Source: Onishia niordana
Lineage (GTDB): Bacteria > Pseudomonadota > Gammaproteobacteria > Pseudomonadales > Halomonadaceae
Reading direction: 5' to 3'
DNA length: 64,000 nt
Assembly: GCF_004798965.1 (NCBI RefSeq)
Contig: NZ_SDSD01000005.1
Location: forward strand, 62,001-126,000
Part shown: piece by piece, positions 38,289 through 46,380 of the stretch
Layout: each line of letters opens with the position of its first letter
Numbering within the stretch: position 1 is the stretch's first letter
Program-made: the position numbers and the translations under genes
Notes under the pieces: model-generated
What the model was told of the DNA's origin: nothing
Database searches by the model: none
Seen by the model: only the letters and a program-made list of their open reading frames with translations

Positions 38289-39122
38289 GTGTCGGGATAT
38301 CTTTCAAGCGATCAGTGCGACCAACTGCTGAAGGGCGTTCGCGCCGCTGGTCGTCAGGTACTGGCGATTTATGATCGCGAGTTCACCATCGAGACCAAGC
38401 AGGATGACAGCCCGTTGACCGAGGCTGACATGGCGTCTCACCACGCTCTGGTGGCGCTGCTTGAGGCGCTGACGCCGGACGTGCCCATTCTTTCCGAGGA
38501 ATCCGGGGATATTCCCTTCACCACGCGTCAGGCCTGGTCACGCTATTGGCTGATCGACCCGCTAGATGGCACCAAGGAATTCATTAAGAAAAACGGTGAG
38601 TTTACGCTCAACGTGGCCCTGATCGAGAATGGCGAGCCGGTATTCGGCATCGTCCATGCCCCCGTGCTTGGCGAGGACGGAACCACCTGGTGGGGCCAGG
38701 TAGGCGAGGGCGCCTGGAAGCAGGCCGATACTGGCGTTGAGCCGATTCAGGTACGCAAATTACCGGATGCAGCGATTGAGCCCTGGAGGGTGGTTGGCAG
38801 CCGCTCTCACGGCGCGGCGGAATTCGAGGCCTTCTGTGCTGACTTGCCCGCCAACGAGCGAGTCTCTATGGGCAGTTCGCTGAAGCTGTGCCTGGTCGCC
38901 GAGGGAGTCGCGGATCTTTACCCGCGTCTGGCACCGACCTGTGAGTGGGATACTGCCGCGGCCCAGGCGGTTGTGGTCGCGGCCGGTGGTGAAGTGCTGA
39001 ATGCCCGCAGCCTGGCGCCACTGCGCTGCAATCAACAGGATAGTGTGCTTAACCCTTATTTCATCGTCTGCGGCGAGCGCGACGTGCGCTGGGAGCTGGC
39101 GCTGACCAAGGCGCTGAGTTGA
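38289..39122 (+). CDS. cysQ: 3'(2'),5'-bisphosphate nucleotidase
   Basis: CysQ removes phosphate from 3'-phosphoadenosine 5'-phosphate, the by-product of sulfate assimilation. It is an inositol-monophosphatase-fold, Mg-dependent enzyme. Motifs are SPLTEADMASHHALV, ILSEESGD, WLIDPLDGTKEFIKKNGEFT and PTCEWDTAAAQAVV. The start is GTG at 38289 with AAGGAG 5 bases upstream (277 aa). The enzyme is sensitive to Na+ and Li+ in many organisms, of note for a salt-adapted host. The following siroheme gene is also linked to sulfur assimilation. Confidence 0.94.
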   Translation: MSGYLSSDQCDQLLKGVRAAGRQVLAIYDREFTIETKQDDSPLTEADMASHHALVALLEALTPDVPILSEESGDIPFTTRQAWSRYWLIDPLDGTKEFIKKNGEFTLNVALIENGEPVFGIVHAPVLGEDGTTWWGQVGEGAWKQADTGVEPIQVRKLPDAAIEPWRVVGSRSHGAAEFEAFCADLPANERVSMGSSLKLCLVAEGVADLYPRLAPTCEWDTAAAQAVVVAAGGEVLNARSLAPLRCNQQDSVLNPYFIVCGERDVRWELALTKALS

Positions 39123-39301
39123 GACAGGCCATGAGGTCGTCAGGTGTGGTCGACGCGAGAGCAGCGGGTAGGGGCTAGAGTTATAAGCTTCTAAGCAGAG
39201 ATTACTGGCGATCCGTCGGTTAAAACCTTAAATTTGGCTATAAGAATTTTATCTTTCTGCGTAAAATGGAATAAACGGTTCATCGATTCGAGACGCTTGC
39301 C

Positions 39302-40186
39302 ATGACCTCCGACCTGCACTCCACATCGCTTCCCCAGTACGGGGGTGACGCGTCGCTTTCTCGACTGCGTGATTTTCCCCGCGGCCAGGTGGCGCTGGTC
39401 GGAGCGGGGCCTGGCGACCCGGAGCTGCTGACGCTTAAGGCGCTCAAGCGGCTGCAGGCGGCTGAAGTGATCCTGCATGATCGCCTGGTCAGCGAGGAAA
39501 TCCTGGCCATGGCCAACCCTCAGGCGAGGCGCCTGTATGTCGGCAAGGCTCGCTCCAAGCACAGCCTGCCTCAGGATGGCATCAATCAGGCGCTGGTTGA
39601 TTGGGCCCGTGAGGGCAAGCGAGTGGTGCGTCTCAAGGGAGGCGATCCCTTCATCTTCGGTCGCGGCGGCGAGGAACTCGAGACCCTGGCGGCTGCAGGT
39701 ATCGCCTTCGAAGTGATTCCAGGCATTACCGCGGCCTCCGGCTGTGCGGCCTACGGGGGGATTCCACTCACCCATCGCGATCATGCCCAGTCGGTGCGCT
39801 TCGTCACCGGGCATCTCAAGAACGGCAGTTGCGATCTGGACTGGGCGACGCTTGCCCACCCCGGTCAGACGTTGGTGTTCTACATGGGCCTTGGCAGCCT
39901 CGATATCATTCGGGAGTCACTGATGGCTCATGGGCTTTCTGCCAAAACGCCGCTGGCACTGATCGAGCAGGGCACCACTGCGCGTCAGCGAGTGCATGTC
40001 GGCAGTCTGTCTCACCTGCCTGCCGCCTTTCATGGCGACACCATCAACCCGCCGACCCTGATAGTGGTCGGTAGTGTGGTTAGCCTGCATGAGACCCTTG
40101 CCTGGTTTGATGGTGAAAAATCTGGCAGCAGCGGTTGGCAAGAGGGTAAACATCCCACCCCGCTCAAGGCATCAGACAGCGCCTGA
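39302..40186 (+). CDS. cobA: uroporphyrinogen-III C-methyltransferase
   Basis: This enzyme methylates uroporphyrinogen III twice to precorrin-2, the precursor of siroheme (for sulfite and nitrite reductases) and cobalamin. The N-terminal signature is [20 protein letters not shown], and the SAM-binding and family blocks [16 protein letters not shown] and [20 protein letters not shown] follow. It lacks the oxidase/chelatase half of CysG, so it is the monofunctional CobA/SirA type (294 aa). An AT-rich promoter-like region stands before it. Confidence 0.93.
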   Translation: MTSDLHSTSLPQYGGDASLSRLRDFPRGQVALVGAGPGDPELLTLKALKRLQAAEVILHDRLVSEEILAMANPQARRLYVGKARSKHSLPQDGINQALVDWAREGKRVVRLKGGDPFIFGRGGEELETLAAAGIAFEVIPGITAASGCAAYGGIPLTHRDHAQSVRFVTGHLKNGSCDLDWATLAHPGQTLVFYMGLGSLDIIRESLMAHGLSAKTPLALIEQGTTARQRVHVGSLSHLPAAFHGDTINPPTLIVVGSVVSLHETLAWFDGEKSGSSGWQEGKHPTPLKASDSA

Positions 40187-40211
40187 AGGGTGTGAGCCAA
40201 AGCGTCCTACT

Positions 40212-40227
40212 GTCGCCTGAAGGCGAC
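40212..40227 (+). terminator. small hairpin after cobA
   Basis: GTCGCC-TGAA-GGCGAC (6 bp) is followed by GTTTGATT. A weak terminator is possible. Confidence 0.4.
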
Positions 40228-40255
40228 GTTTGATTCGCGTTGTTGGCGACGTATC

Positions 40256-40726
40256 GTGATGGCTTTTGCCACGATGGATCCCCGTATGTTGCATTTCCTT
40301 CCTCCGCGCGGCCTCTCTGGTTCCGCGCAGGGCTTGTCCTATAGAGCGCTTGGCGGACTCGTGTTATCCGCCATGCTGATCACCGGCTGTTCCAGTCAGG
40401 CGACGCACGAGAATGCCGGTGCGGGTGACATCGTGAACAGTGAGGTCGGGATGGCGTCCTACTACGCGGATCGCTATCACGGGCGGACGACGGCAAGCGG
40501 TGAACGTTTCGATCAAGAGGCCATGACGGCTGCCCATCGCACCCTGGCGTTCGGCACTCGCGTGCGTGTCACGCGACTCGACAATAATCGCCAGGTGACG
40601 GTGCGTATCAACGATCGTGGTCCCTTCAGTCGTGGTCGCATCATCGATCTCTCCAAGCAGGCCGCGCGAAAGCTCGGCATGCTCAGAGACGGTACCGTCA
40701 GGGTGCGGGTCAGCGTGCTGCGCTAG
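40256..40726 (+). CDS. RlpA-like lipoprotein (double-psi beta-barrel)
   Basis: This is a predicted lipoprotein with lipobox LITGC at about residue 45 and an RlpA domain: [38 protein letters not shown] and [19 protein letters not shown]. RlpA proteins act on septal peptidoglycan, and the conserved H and D of the catalytic type are present. The SPOR domain of full-length RlpA is missing (156 aa), so septal targeting through denuded glycan is not expected. The start is unclear: GTG 40256 and ATGs at 40259, 40274 and 40286 all lack a strong ribosome site. Its 3' end overlaps the convergent gene by 17 bases. Confidence 0.85.
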   Translation: MMAFATMDPRMLHFLPPRGLSGSAQGLSYRALGGLVLSAMLITGCSSQATHENAGAGDIVNSEVGMASYYADRYHGRTTASGERFDQEAMTAAHRTLAFGTRVRVTRLDNNRQVTVRINDRGPFSRGRIIDLSKQAARKLGMLRDGTVRVRVSVLR

Positions 40727-41963
40727 TGTTCTCGCCTGTCATGTCAGGCCTGGATGCTGATGTCGTTTGGGATGTCGGTAATGCTGCGCCGGGTTTGCCT
40801 GAGGAGGGTGAGGGCTGCCAGCGCCGAAACTCGCGTTGCCAGCGCGTGAGCAGCGCGCGTCGTTTGAGATCGTCGAGGGTCGCCAGTAGGGCAGGACTCA
40901 GGCGGATGGGGCGCAGCGCCTCGCCGAGGCGTGACTTCAAGTCGTTGGCGGTGCCGGGGCCTTCGAGTGCGGGATGCACGGCACCTAGCGCCGTGCGCTC
41001 TGCAAGCACGCGTTGTCCGTGCTCACTGAGCAGATAGTTGACGAAGCGCTTGGCCGCGGTGGGGTGGGGTGCTCGAGTAGGAATCAGCACCAGCCGCTGA
41101 GTCACCAGGGCATAGTCCTTGGGGATCACCATCTTGAGTGCCGGGTCGGCGTCGACGACGTCCCGGGCATAGCTGCCCAGCAGGTTGTATCCCAGCCAGT
41201 ACTTGCCTTCCTCAAGGCCCTTGAGCATGGCGCCGGTGGTTTCCTCGAGCACGGCATCGGCACTTCCTAGCGCGGCGACCAGCTCCCAGTAGCGAGGCGA
41301 CAGGCGGGCTTCCTCGACGGCATAGCTGTAGCCGGCGCCGCTCTTTGCCGGGTCGTAGGTCACGACCCGGCCACGCAGTGCGTCACCATGTTGCTCCAGC
41401 AGGTTGAGCAGCGCGTCGTGGCTTTGAGGCGCCCCAAAATCTTCTTCAAGCTCCTGTCGGTAGACCATCACGATGGGTTCGAAGGTGACCGCAAACAGTT
41501 CATGTCGCCAGCGGGCCCATTCGGGCCAGGTATCGGCAAGGGGGCCGTTCAGCGTTTGGCCGTGGCCGTCGTTGGCGAGTCGGTATTGCCAGGGCATGGC
41601 CGAGGAAATCAGCACGTCGGCGCTTGGTGTCTCGGCCGCCAGAAAGCGCTGATTGAGCTCAAGCGTGGTCAGGTTGCGATAGGTGAGTGTGACGAACGGG
41701 TGACGGTGGTGAAAATCCTCGAGCAGCGGCCGAATCTGGGGAATGTCCAGTGCACCATGAACCGTTAGCTGCTCGAGTGGCTCTGTGGGCGTGGCCGAGC
41801 CAGAAAAGCGCAGTGTCTGTTCGGCCTGGACGGGCAGGGTGCTGACAACCAGGCAAATAGCGACCCATAAGGCGCTGAATACCCTCGGCCGAGCCCATTC
41901 CCTCACGCCCGTTGCGAGCCGTTCAGCCTCTCGATGTCGAGTGCGACCCAGCATGCCGTTCAT
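40710..41963 (-). CDS. periplasmic solute-binding protein linked to a two-component system
   Basis: This is an extracellular solute-binding protein of the iron/putrescine-type ABC class (SBP_bac_6/13-like). A cytoplasmic lead of about 27 residues precedes the signal peptide ([20 protein letters not shown]). The body shows [60 protein letters not shown] and [20 protein letters not shown]. The last 35 residues are Ser/Pro/Thr-rich. There is no permease or ATPase; the start overlaps the kinase stop (ATGA), so it probably serves as a ligand sensor, comparable to PgtC of the phosphoglycerate system. Confidence 0.82.
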   Translation of the reverse strand: MNGMLGRTRHREAERLATGVREWARPRVFSALWVAICLVVSTLPVQAEQTLRFSGSATPTEPLEQLTVHGALDIPQIRPLLEDFHHRHPFVTLTYRNLTTLELNQRFLAAETPSADVLISSAMPWQYRLANDGHGQTLNGPLADTWPEWARWRHELFAVTFEPIVMVYRQELEEDFGAPQSHDALLNLLEQHGDALRGRVVTYDPAKSGAGYSYAVEEARLSPRYWELVAALGSADAVLEETTGAMLKGLEEGKYWLGYNLLGSYARDVVDADPALKMVIPKDYALVTQRLVLIPTRAPHPTAAKRFVNYLLSEHGQRVLAERTALGAVHPALEGPGTANDLKSRLGEALRPIRLSPALLATLDDLKRRALLTRWQREFRRWQPSPSSGKPGAALPTSQTTSASRPDMTGENTSAAR

Positions 41964-43357
41964 CAGCGATCTCCCGTGAAGTGAATGGCGACGCTCAGGC
42001 CGCGATCATTGGCCATCGGCTCAAGCGTCAGGCGAGCCTTATGACTGCGCGCGATGCCATCGACAATGGCAAGCCCCAGCCCCGAACCTTCGCCACCATC
42101 GCGCCCACGATAGAAGGGCCGCAGCACCAGCAGGCGCTGATGCTTGGCGATGCCAGGGCCATCGTCCTCGACAGCAAGCGTCGGCGGGCCATCCGTTACC
42201 CGTACCGTGATGCAATGCGCGCCATAGCGGCGTGCGTTGTCGATCAGGTTGCTTAGCGCTTCCTCGAGCTGCCAGGCGACACCATCGATCATCAGCGGTG
42301 TATCCTCGGCCTCGACACCCAGGTCAATGTTGGCGCGATCGCAGCTGGCCCAGGCATCTCGGCAGGCGCGTCGGGCCAGCGCATTGAGATCCAGCGGCGC
42401 AAGGTCCGGTGTCGCTTCCGGGTTATCGAGGCGGGTCAAGGACAACAGCTGACCCGCGAGGCGCGCGGTGCTGTCGCTGGTGGCCTGCATGGCCTCCAGT
42501 GCACTGCGCCAGGCGGCCGGGTCATCCTGGCGTAGCGCCAACTCGGCGCGGGTCGAAAGCCCGGCCAAGGGGGTACGCAACTGATGCGAGGCATCGCCGA
42601 TGAAGCGCTCCTGGTTGGCCCGAACGCGACGCATGCGTGCCAACAGATCGTTGAGCGTCTCGCGCAGCTCGGCAAGCTCCCGGGGCAGTGTCAGCTCCAG
42701 AGGGGTCAGGGTGCGTGGATCTCGGGCACGTATCGCGCGGCGCAGTCGCGTCAGTGGGGCAAGCGCCGAGCGAACTGCCAGCAGCAGGGCGGCGATGGCG
42801 AGCGCCGCCATCACGCCGATATAGGCGAGATTCGTCCGCAGCAGGCTGAGCGTCAGTGCCTCACGGCCCTCCCGGGTATGGGCGACGCGGACTTCGAAGC
42901 GCTCCTGCAAACTCCAGTCCTCGAGGCGGCTGCGACGGATGCCCTGTCGCAGGGTAAGCGAGTGCCATTCGATGTCGCGGTAGAGCAGGGTATCGCCGCG
43001 TGCACTCTCATGGACGCTATCGTGGACTCGGTCCGGACGGGTATCGCCGGGCAGACGCGCATTGCCGGTGATGAAGCGCCCATCGCCATCGTAGAGGGCA
43101 TAGAACACGCGCTCTTCGGCATCGGTTGCGAGCATTTCCAGGGCGGCAGGTGGCAGGTCCAGCCATAGCTGGTCATCCTGCCACTGAACCCGGTCGGCAA
43201 TGGCAAGGGTGGCGGCCTCAAGCAAGCGGTCGAAGGCACGGTCGGCGGTGTGGCGCGCATCCAGATACGCCTGCACCAGCATCAGGGCGCCTAGTCCCAC
43301 TAGCGGCACCAGCAGCCAGATAAGCAGCCGACGGTAGAGGCTATCGGGCCGCTTCAC
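41963..43357 (-). CDS. TctE-like sensor histidine kinase
   Basis: This is an inner-membrane sensor kinase. The first helix (LLIWLLVPLVGLGALMLVQA), a periplasmic 2CSK_N-type domain (about 35-170), a second helix (IGVMAALAIAALLLAVRSAL), a HAMP-like linker, the phospho-acceptor box FIGDASHQLRTPLAGLSTRA and an ATPase with NLIDNARRYGA, VEDDGPGIA and GSGLGLAIV are all intact. The frame opens at 43540 inside the regulator gene, but the GTG at 43357 overlaps that gene's stop (GTGA), giving 464 aa. It is similar to TctE, which controls tricarboxylate uptake. Confidence 0.9.
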   Translation of the reverse strand: MKRPDSLYRRLLIWLLVPLVGLGALMLVQAYLDARHTADRAFDRLLEAATLAIADRVQWQDDQLWLDLPPAALEMLATDAEERVFYALYDGDGRFITGNARLPGDTRPDRVHDSVHESARGDTLLYRDIEWHSLTLRQGIRRSRLEDWSLQERFEVRVAHTREGREALTLSLLRTNLAYIGVMAALAIAALLLAVRSALAPLTRLRRAIRARDPRTLTPLELTLPRELAELRETLNDLLARMRRVRANQERFIGDASHQLRTPLAGLSTRAELALRQDDPAAWRSALEAMQATSDSTARLAGQLLSLTRLDNPEATPDLAPLDLNALARRACRDAWASCDRANIDLGVEAEDTPLMIDGVAWQLEEALSNLIDNARRYGAHCITVRVTDGPPTLAVEDDGPGIAKHQRLLVLRPFYRGRDGGEGSGLGLAIVDGIARSHKARLTLEPMANDRGLSVAIHFTGDR

Positions 43358-44016
43358 TCGGCCTCCAGCAGATAGCCGAGGCCGCGCACCGTGCGCAGGT
43401 TCACGTCGCTTTGCTTGAGACGCCGGCGCAGGCGGTGAATATAAACCTCGATGGCATTGTCGCCCATGGCATCGCCCGCAAAGGCTTCTTCTGTGAGGCG
43501 TGCTTTCTCCACTGGCGTGCCGGCATGACGCATCAGGCAAGCCAAGAGCCGCTGTTCCCTGGGAGGCAGGGAAAGTGATGTGTCATCAAGCGTGAAGCGC
43601 TGCGTCTCGGGGCTGAAGCTGAGCCCTCCGACCCGCAGGGCCTGGCTGCGGCCGCGACGGCGAAGCAGGGCTCGTACCCGGGCCTCCAGTTCGTCAAGGG
43701 CGAAGGGCTTGGCAAGGTAATCATCGGCGCCGAGGTCCAGACCCCGGACACGATCCTCGATGGCGCCTCTGGCGGTGATGATCAGCACTGGGGTATCGCT
43801 ATCGTGGCGGCGGAGTGCGGCGAGCACGTCCAGGCCGCTGGTGCCCGGCAGGTTCAGATCGAGCAGCACCAGGTCGGCACCACTCCCAGGAGCAGAGAGG
43901 AGGGCAAGGGCCTGATCGCCGTCATCCAGTGTCGTCACCTCGAATTGCTCGAGACGCATGGCATCGCCAAGGGTCTCGGCAAGCAGCGGGTCGTCCTCGA
44001 TCAGTAACAGCTTCAC
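43354..44016 (-). CDS. OmpR-family response regulator, TctD-like
   Basis: This is the cytoplasmic partner of the kinase. The receiver domain has MKLLLIEDDPLLAETLGDAM, phospho-acceptor in LVLLDLNLPGTSGLDVL and the lysine in GADDYLAKPFALDELEARVR. The C-terminal winged helix ends EKARLTEEAFAGDAMGDNAI and VNLRTVRGLGYLLE. The start is GTG, overlapping the iclR-like stop by 4 bases. The length of 220 aa is standard. The most likely target is tctCBA, divergently placed 900 bases away. Confidence 0.92.
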   Translation of the reverse strand: MKLLLIEDDPLLAETLGDAMRLEQFEVTTLDDGDQALALLSAPGSGADLVLLDLNLPGTSGLDVLAALRRHDSDTPVLIITARGAIEDRVRGLDLGADDYLAKPFALDELEARVRALLRRRGRSQALRVGGLSFSPETQRFTLDDTSLSLPPREQRLLACLMRHAGTPVEKARLTEEAFAGDAMGDNAIEVYIHRLRRRLKQSDVNLRTVRGLGYLLEAE

Positions 44017-44627
44017 GGCACGACTCCTTCATTGTGGGTCGCCGAGGCTTCGAGCCTGACCCGTGCGGCTTCAAGAAGCGCCTCACCCCGCGACGCTTCA
44101 AGCCGCCCATTGGGCCCCGAAAGCGATAGCCAGAGCCCGCCCGCGCCCGAGATCTCTTCGCCTATTGCCGTGCACAGCATGAGGCCACCGCTCAATGGTT
44201 GTTCCGGGGTGTCGGTGTCACCGATGGGCCAGCTCTCTCCTGGGTGCAGCTCATGGCGCAGGCTTGAGTCCGGCAAGCTGACCAGGCGGCAGTGAGCGAG
44301 CCCCTGCCTGACTTCGAAGAGGGCAGCGGTTTCCCCGCTTTGCTCGCATAGCCGATCCAGTACCGGCTGAACGAGGGTGGCAAGCCCTAGGCCCGGGCGA
44401 TGGCGCCGTCCCAGTCGGGCGGGGGTATGGCCGAGCGAGAAGTGTCCGTCAGGGCGTCGAATGACATAGTCAAAACGCTCGAGGGAGGCCAGCAATCGAA
44501 GCAATGTGCTCTTGTAGAAACCGGTGGCCTCGGCCAGTTCGGTCAGGGTAAACGCCTCTTTGGGGGCATCGAAGACCTCCAGAATCTTGAGTGCCCGCTC
44601 CACCGCCTCAACGCGCTGTTCTGCCAT
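44013..44627 (-). CDS. IclR-family transcriptional regulator
   Basis: This is a helix-turn-helix regulator of the IclR type. The N-terminal DNA-binding part is VEAVERALKILEVFDAPKEA and LTELAEATGFYKSTLLRLLA, and the effector domain contains LFEVRQGLAHCRLVSLPDSS and SGGLMLCTAIG. At 204 aa it is about 50 residues shorter than usual; the lost part is between the two effector-domain halves, so ligand binding could differ. GAGGAAAACGAGAC precedes the ATG. It heads the four-gene operon. Confidence 0.87.
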   Translation of the reverse strand: MAEQRVEAVERALKILEVFDAPKEAFTLTELAEATGFYKSTLLRLLASLERFDYVIRRPDGHFSLGHTPARLGRRHRPGLGLATLVQPVLDRLCEQSGETAALFEVRQGLAHCRLVSLPDSSLRHELHPGESWPIGDTDTPEQPLSGGLMLCTAIGEEISGAGGLWLSLSGPNGRLEASRGEALLEAARVRLEASATHNEGVVP

Positions 44628-44736
44628 GTCTCGTTTTCCTCGCAGGGTTGCTTGATCGTCTGATTTTTACCTATGCAACTTTGGTCGTGTTTGGGCGTAC
44701 GGGCGTTGACGGGGCGGAGCCGTGCGCCTAACTTTC

Positions 44737-44750
44737 CATTCCAAGGAATG
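44737..44750. promoter_or_regulatory. palindrome 1 in the iclR-like / tctC intergenic region
   Basis: CATTCC-AA-GGAATG is perfectly symmetric. IclR-type proteins often bind TTCC/GGAA palindromes, so autoregulation or tct control is plausible. Confidence 0.5.
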
Positions 44751-44758
44751 ATGTTCTG

Positions 44759-44776
44759 CCTTACAGAATTGTAAGG
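44759..44776. promoter_or_regulatory. palindrome 2 in the iclR-like / tctC intergenic region
   Basis: CCTTACA-GAAT-TGTAAGG has two perfect 7-bp arms and begins 8 bases after palindrome 1, 136 bases before tctC. It may be a second operator, perhaps for the response regulator. Confidence 0.5.
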
Positions 44777-44911
44777 TGGCTGAAAGCTTCCGACAAGCCT
44801 TGAGTGCAACATTTACAAGCGAGTTGCTGAAGGCGTACGCCAACGCATCACCATCAACGGCATCCTGACTACCCGTGTTGCGGGCCGGATGACCCAGCGA
44901 GGCCAATAACA

Positions 44912-45928
44912 ATGTTGACGAAAAGCATGTTCCAGAAACGCATCTCGATGAAGACGCCGCTGACGCTGATCACCGCGGCGGCACTGACCCTGAGCGCCTC
45001 CTTCACTCAGGCCTTCGAGCCGGAAGGCAAGGTCGAGTGTCTGGCGCCGGCTGATCCGGGCGGTGGCTGGGATTTCACCTGCCGCAGCGTCGGCAAGGTG
45101 ATGGAAGGTCTGGATATCGTTCCGCGCAGTGTCCAGACCATCAATATGGCTGGTGCTGGCGGCGGTGTGGCCTTCGCTCATACCGTCAGCAAGCGGGCCG
45201 GCGATGAACAGCTGTTGGTGGCGGCGTCTACCGCGACAACCACGCGACTGGCCCAGGGGCAGTTCCCGGGCATGAATGCCGATATGGTCAACTGGGTCGG
45301 GGCGCTGGGCGCTGACTACGGAATCATCGCTGTGGCCGACGATTCCGGGTACGACGACCTGCCTGCGCTGATGGATGCCATCAAGGAAGATCCGCGTAGC
45401 GTCAAGTTCGCCGGGGGTAGCGCCAAGGGTGGCTGGGATCACCTGAAGGTATTGATCGCGGCCCAGAAGGCGGGCGTCGAGAATCTGCCGCGCATTCCTT
45501 ATCTTTCCTACAACAACGGCGGTGAGGCCATGACCCAGGTGGTTGGCGGTCACGTGGATGCCTTTACCGGTGACATCACCGAGGCGCAGGGCTTCATGGA
45601 ATCCGGTGATCTGCGTGTGCTGGCGGTCCTGTCCGAGGAGCGCCTGCCGGGCAAGTTCAGCGACATTCCTACTGCGCGTGAGCAGGGCATCGATGCCATC
45701 GGTCCTAACTGGCGCGGCTTCTACATGCCGGCGGATGTTTCTGATGAAGCCAAGCAGTACTGGATTGATGCCATGGACACCATTTATGAGAGCGAAGAGT
45801 GGAAGCAGGTGATGACCCAGAACGGCTTGATGCCTTTCCACATGACCGCGGATAAGTTCGAAAACTTCGTCCACTCGCAAATCCAGTCAATTGAAGATCT
45901 GTCTAAAGACATCGGGCTGATTAACTAA
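44912..45928 (+). CDS. tctC: tripartite tricarboxylate transporter, binding protein
   Basis: This is a periplasmic Bug/TctC-family solute receptor. The signal peptide ends LTLSASFTQA before FEPEGKVECLAPADPGGGWD, the family signature. Later motifs are FAGGSAKGGWDHLKV and SYNNGGEAMTQVVGGHVDAF. GAGG 9 bases before the ATG at 44912 supports this start, but ATGs at 44927 and 44948 would also leave a signal peptide. The substrate is a carboxylate such as citrate or a related acid; the divergent sensor operon may recognise the same one. Confidence 0.93.
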   Translation: MLTKSMFQKRISMKTPLTLITAAALTLSASFTQAFEPEGKVECLAPADPGGGWDFTCRSVGKVMEGLDIVPRSVQTINMAGAGGGVAFAHTVSKRAGDEQLLVAASTATTTRLAQGQFPGMNADMVNWVGALGADYGIIAVADDSGYDDLPALMDAIKEDPRSVKFAGGSAKGGWDHLKVLIAAQKAGVENLPRIPYLSYNNGGEAMTQVVGGHVDAFTGDITEAQGFMESGDLRVLAVLSEERLPGKFSDIPTAREQGIDAIGPNWRGFYMPADVSDEAKQYWIDAMDTIYESEEWKQVMTQNGLMPFHMTADKFENFVHSQIQSIEDLSKDIGLIN

Positions 45929-46380
45929 TGACCTTCAACGACCGCATCTTCGGGGTCCTGATGATTGTCCTGGCCGTCGCGTACGGCTGGGGCACGACCC
46001 AGTTCAATGAACCCTTTGGTGGGGCCGAAGCTGTCGGCCCTGAAACTTTCCCCCGCTTGTTGGCCGCGGTACTGGCGCTTTCCAGCCTGTACATGATCGT
46101 TAGACCGGACCCGGATAATGCCTGGCCCTGGAGCCGTACCGGCATTGAATTGATCGTTGCCGTCGTGGTGCTGATTCTCTATGCGGCGTTATTGCAGCCG
46201 CTTGGTTTCATTATCAGCACTACCCTGGCCGTGGGCACTCTGTGCTGGCGCATGGGCGCTCTTCCGGTCAAGGCATATATCACCGGGGCGGTCTCGGGAG
46301 TGGTGGTGTTTTTGCTGTTCACCCTCGCGCTCGATCTGGCGTTGCCTTTGGGCCTGCTCTCGTTCCTGGAGGTTAACTGA
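45928..46380 (+). CDS. tctB: tripartite tricarboxylate transporter, small membrane subunit
   Basis: TctB is the small, poorly conserved four-helix subunit. Helices are FGVLMIVLAVAYGWG, FPRLLAAVLALSSLYMIV, GIELIVAVVVLILYAALLQP and GAVSGVVVFLLFTLALDLAL. The 150-aa length is normal. Start and stop overlap the flanking genes by one base (TAATG, TGATG), so all three subunits are translationally coupled. Confidence 0.92.
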   Translation: MTFNDRIFGVLMIVLAVAYGWGTTQFNEPFGGAEAVGPETFPRLLAAVLALSSLYMIVRPDPDNAWPWSRTGIELIVAVVVLILYAALLQPLGFIISTTLAVGTLCWRMGALPVKAYITGAVSGVVVFLLFTLALDLALPLGLLSFLEVN

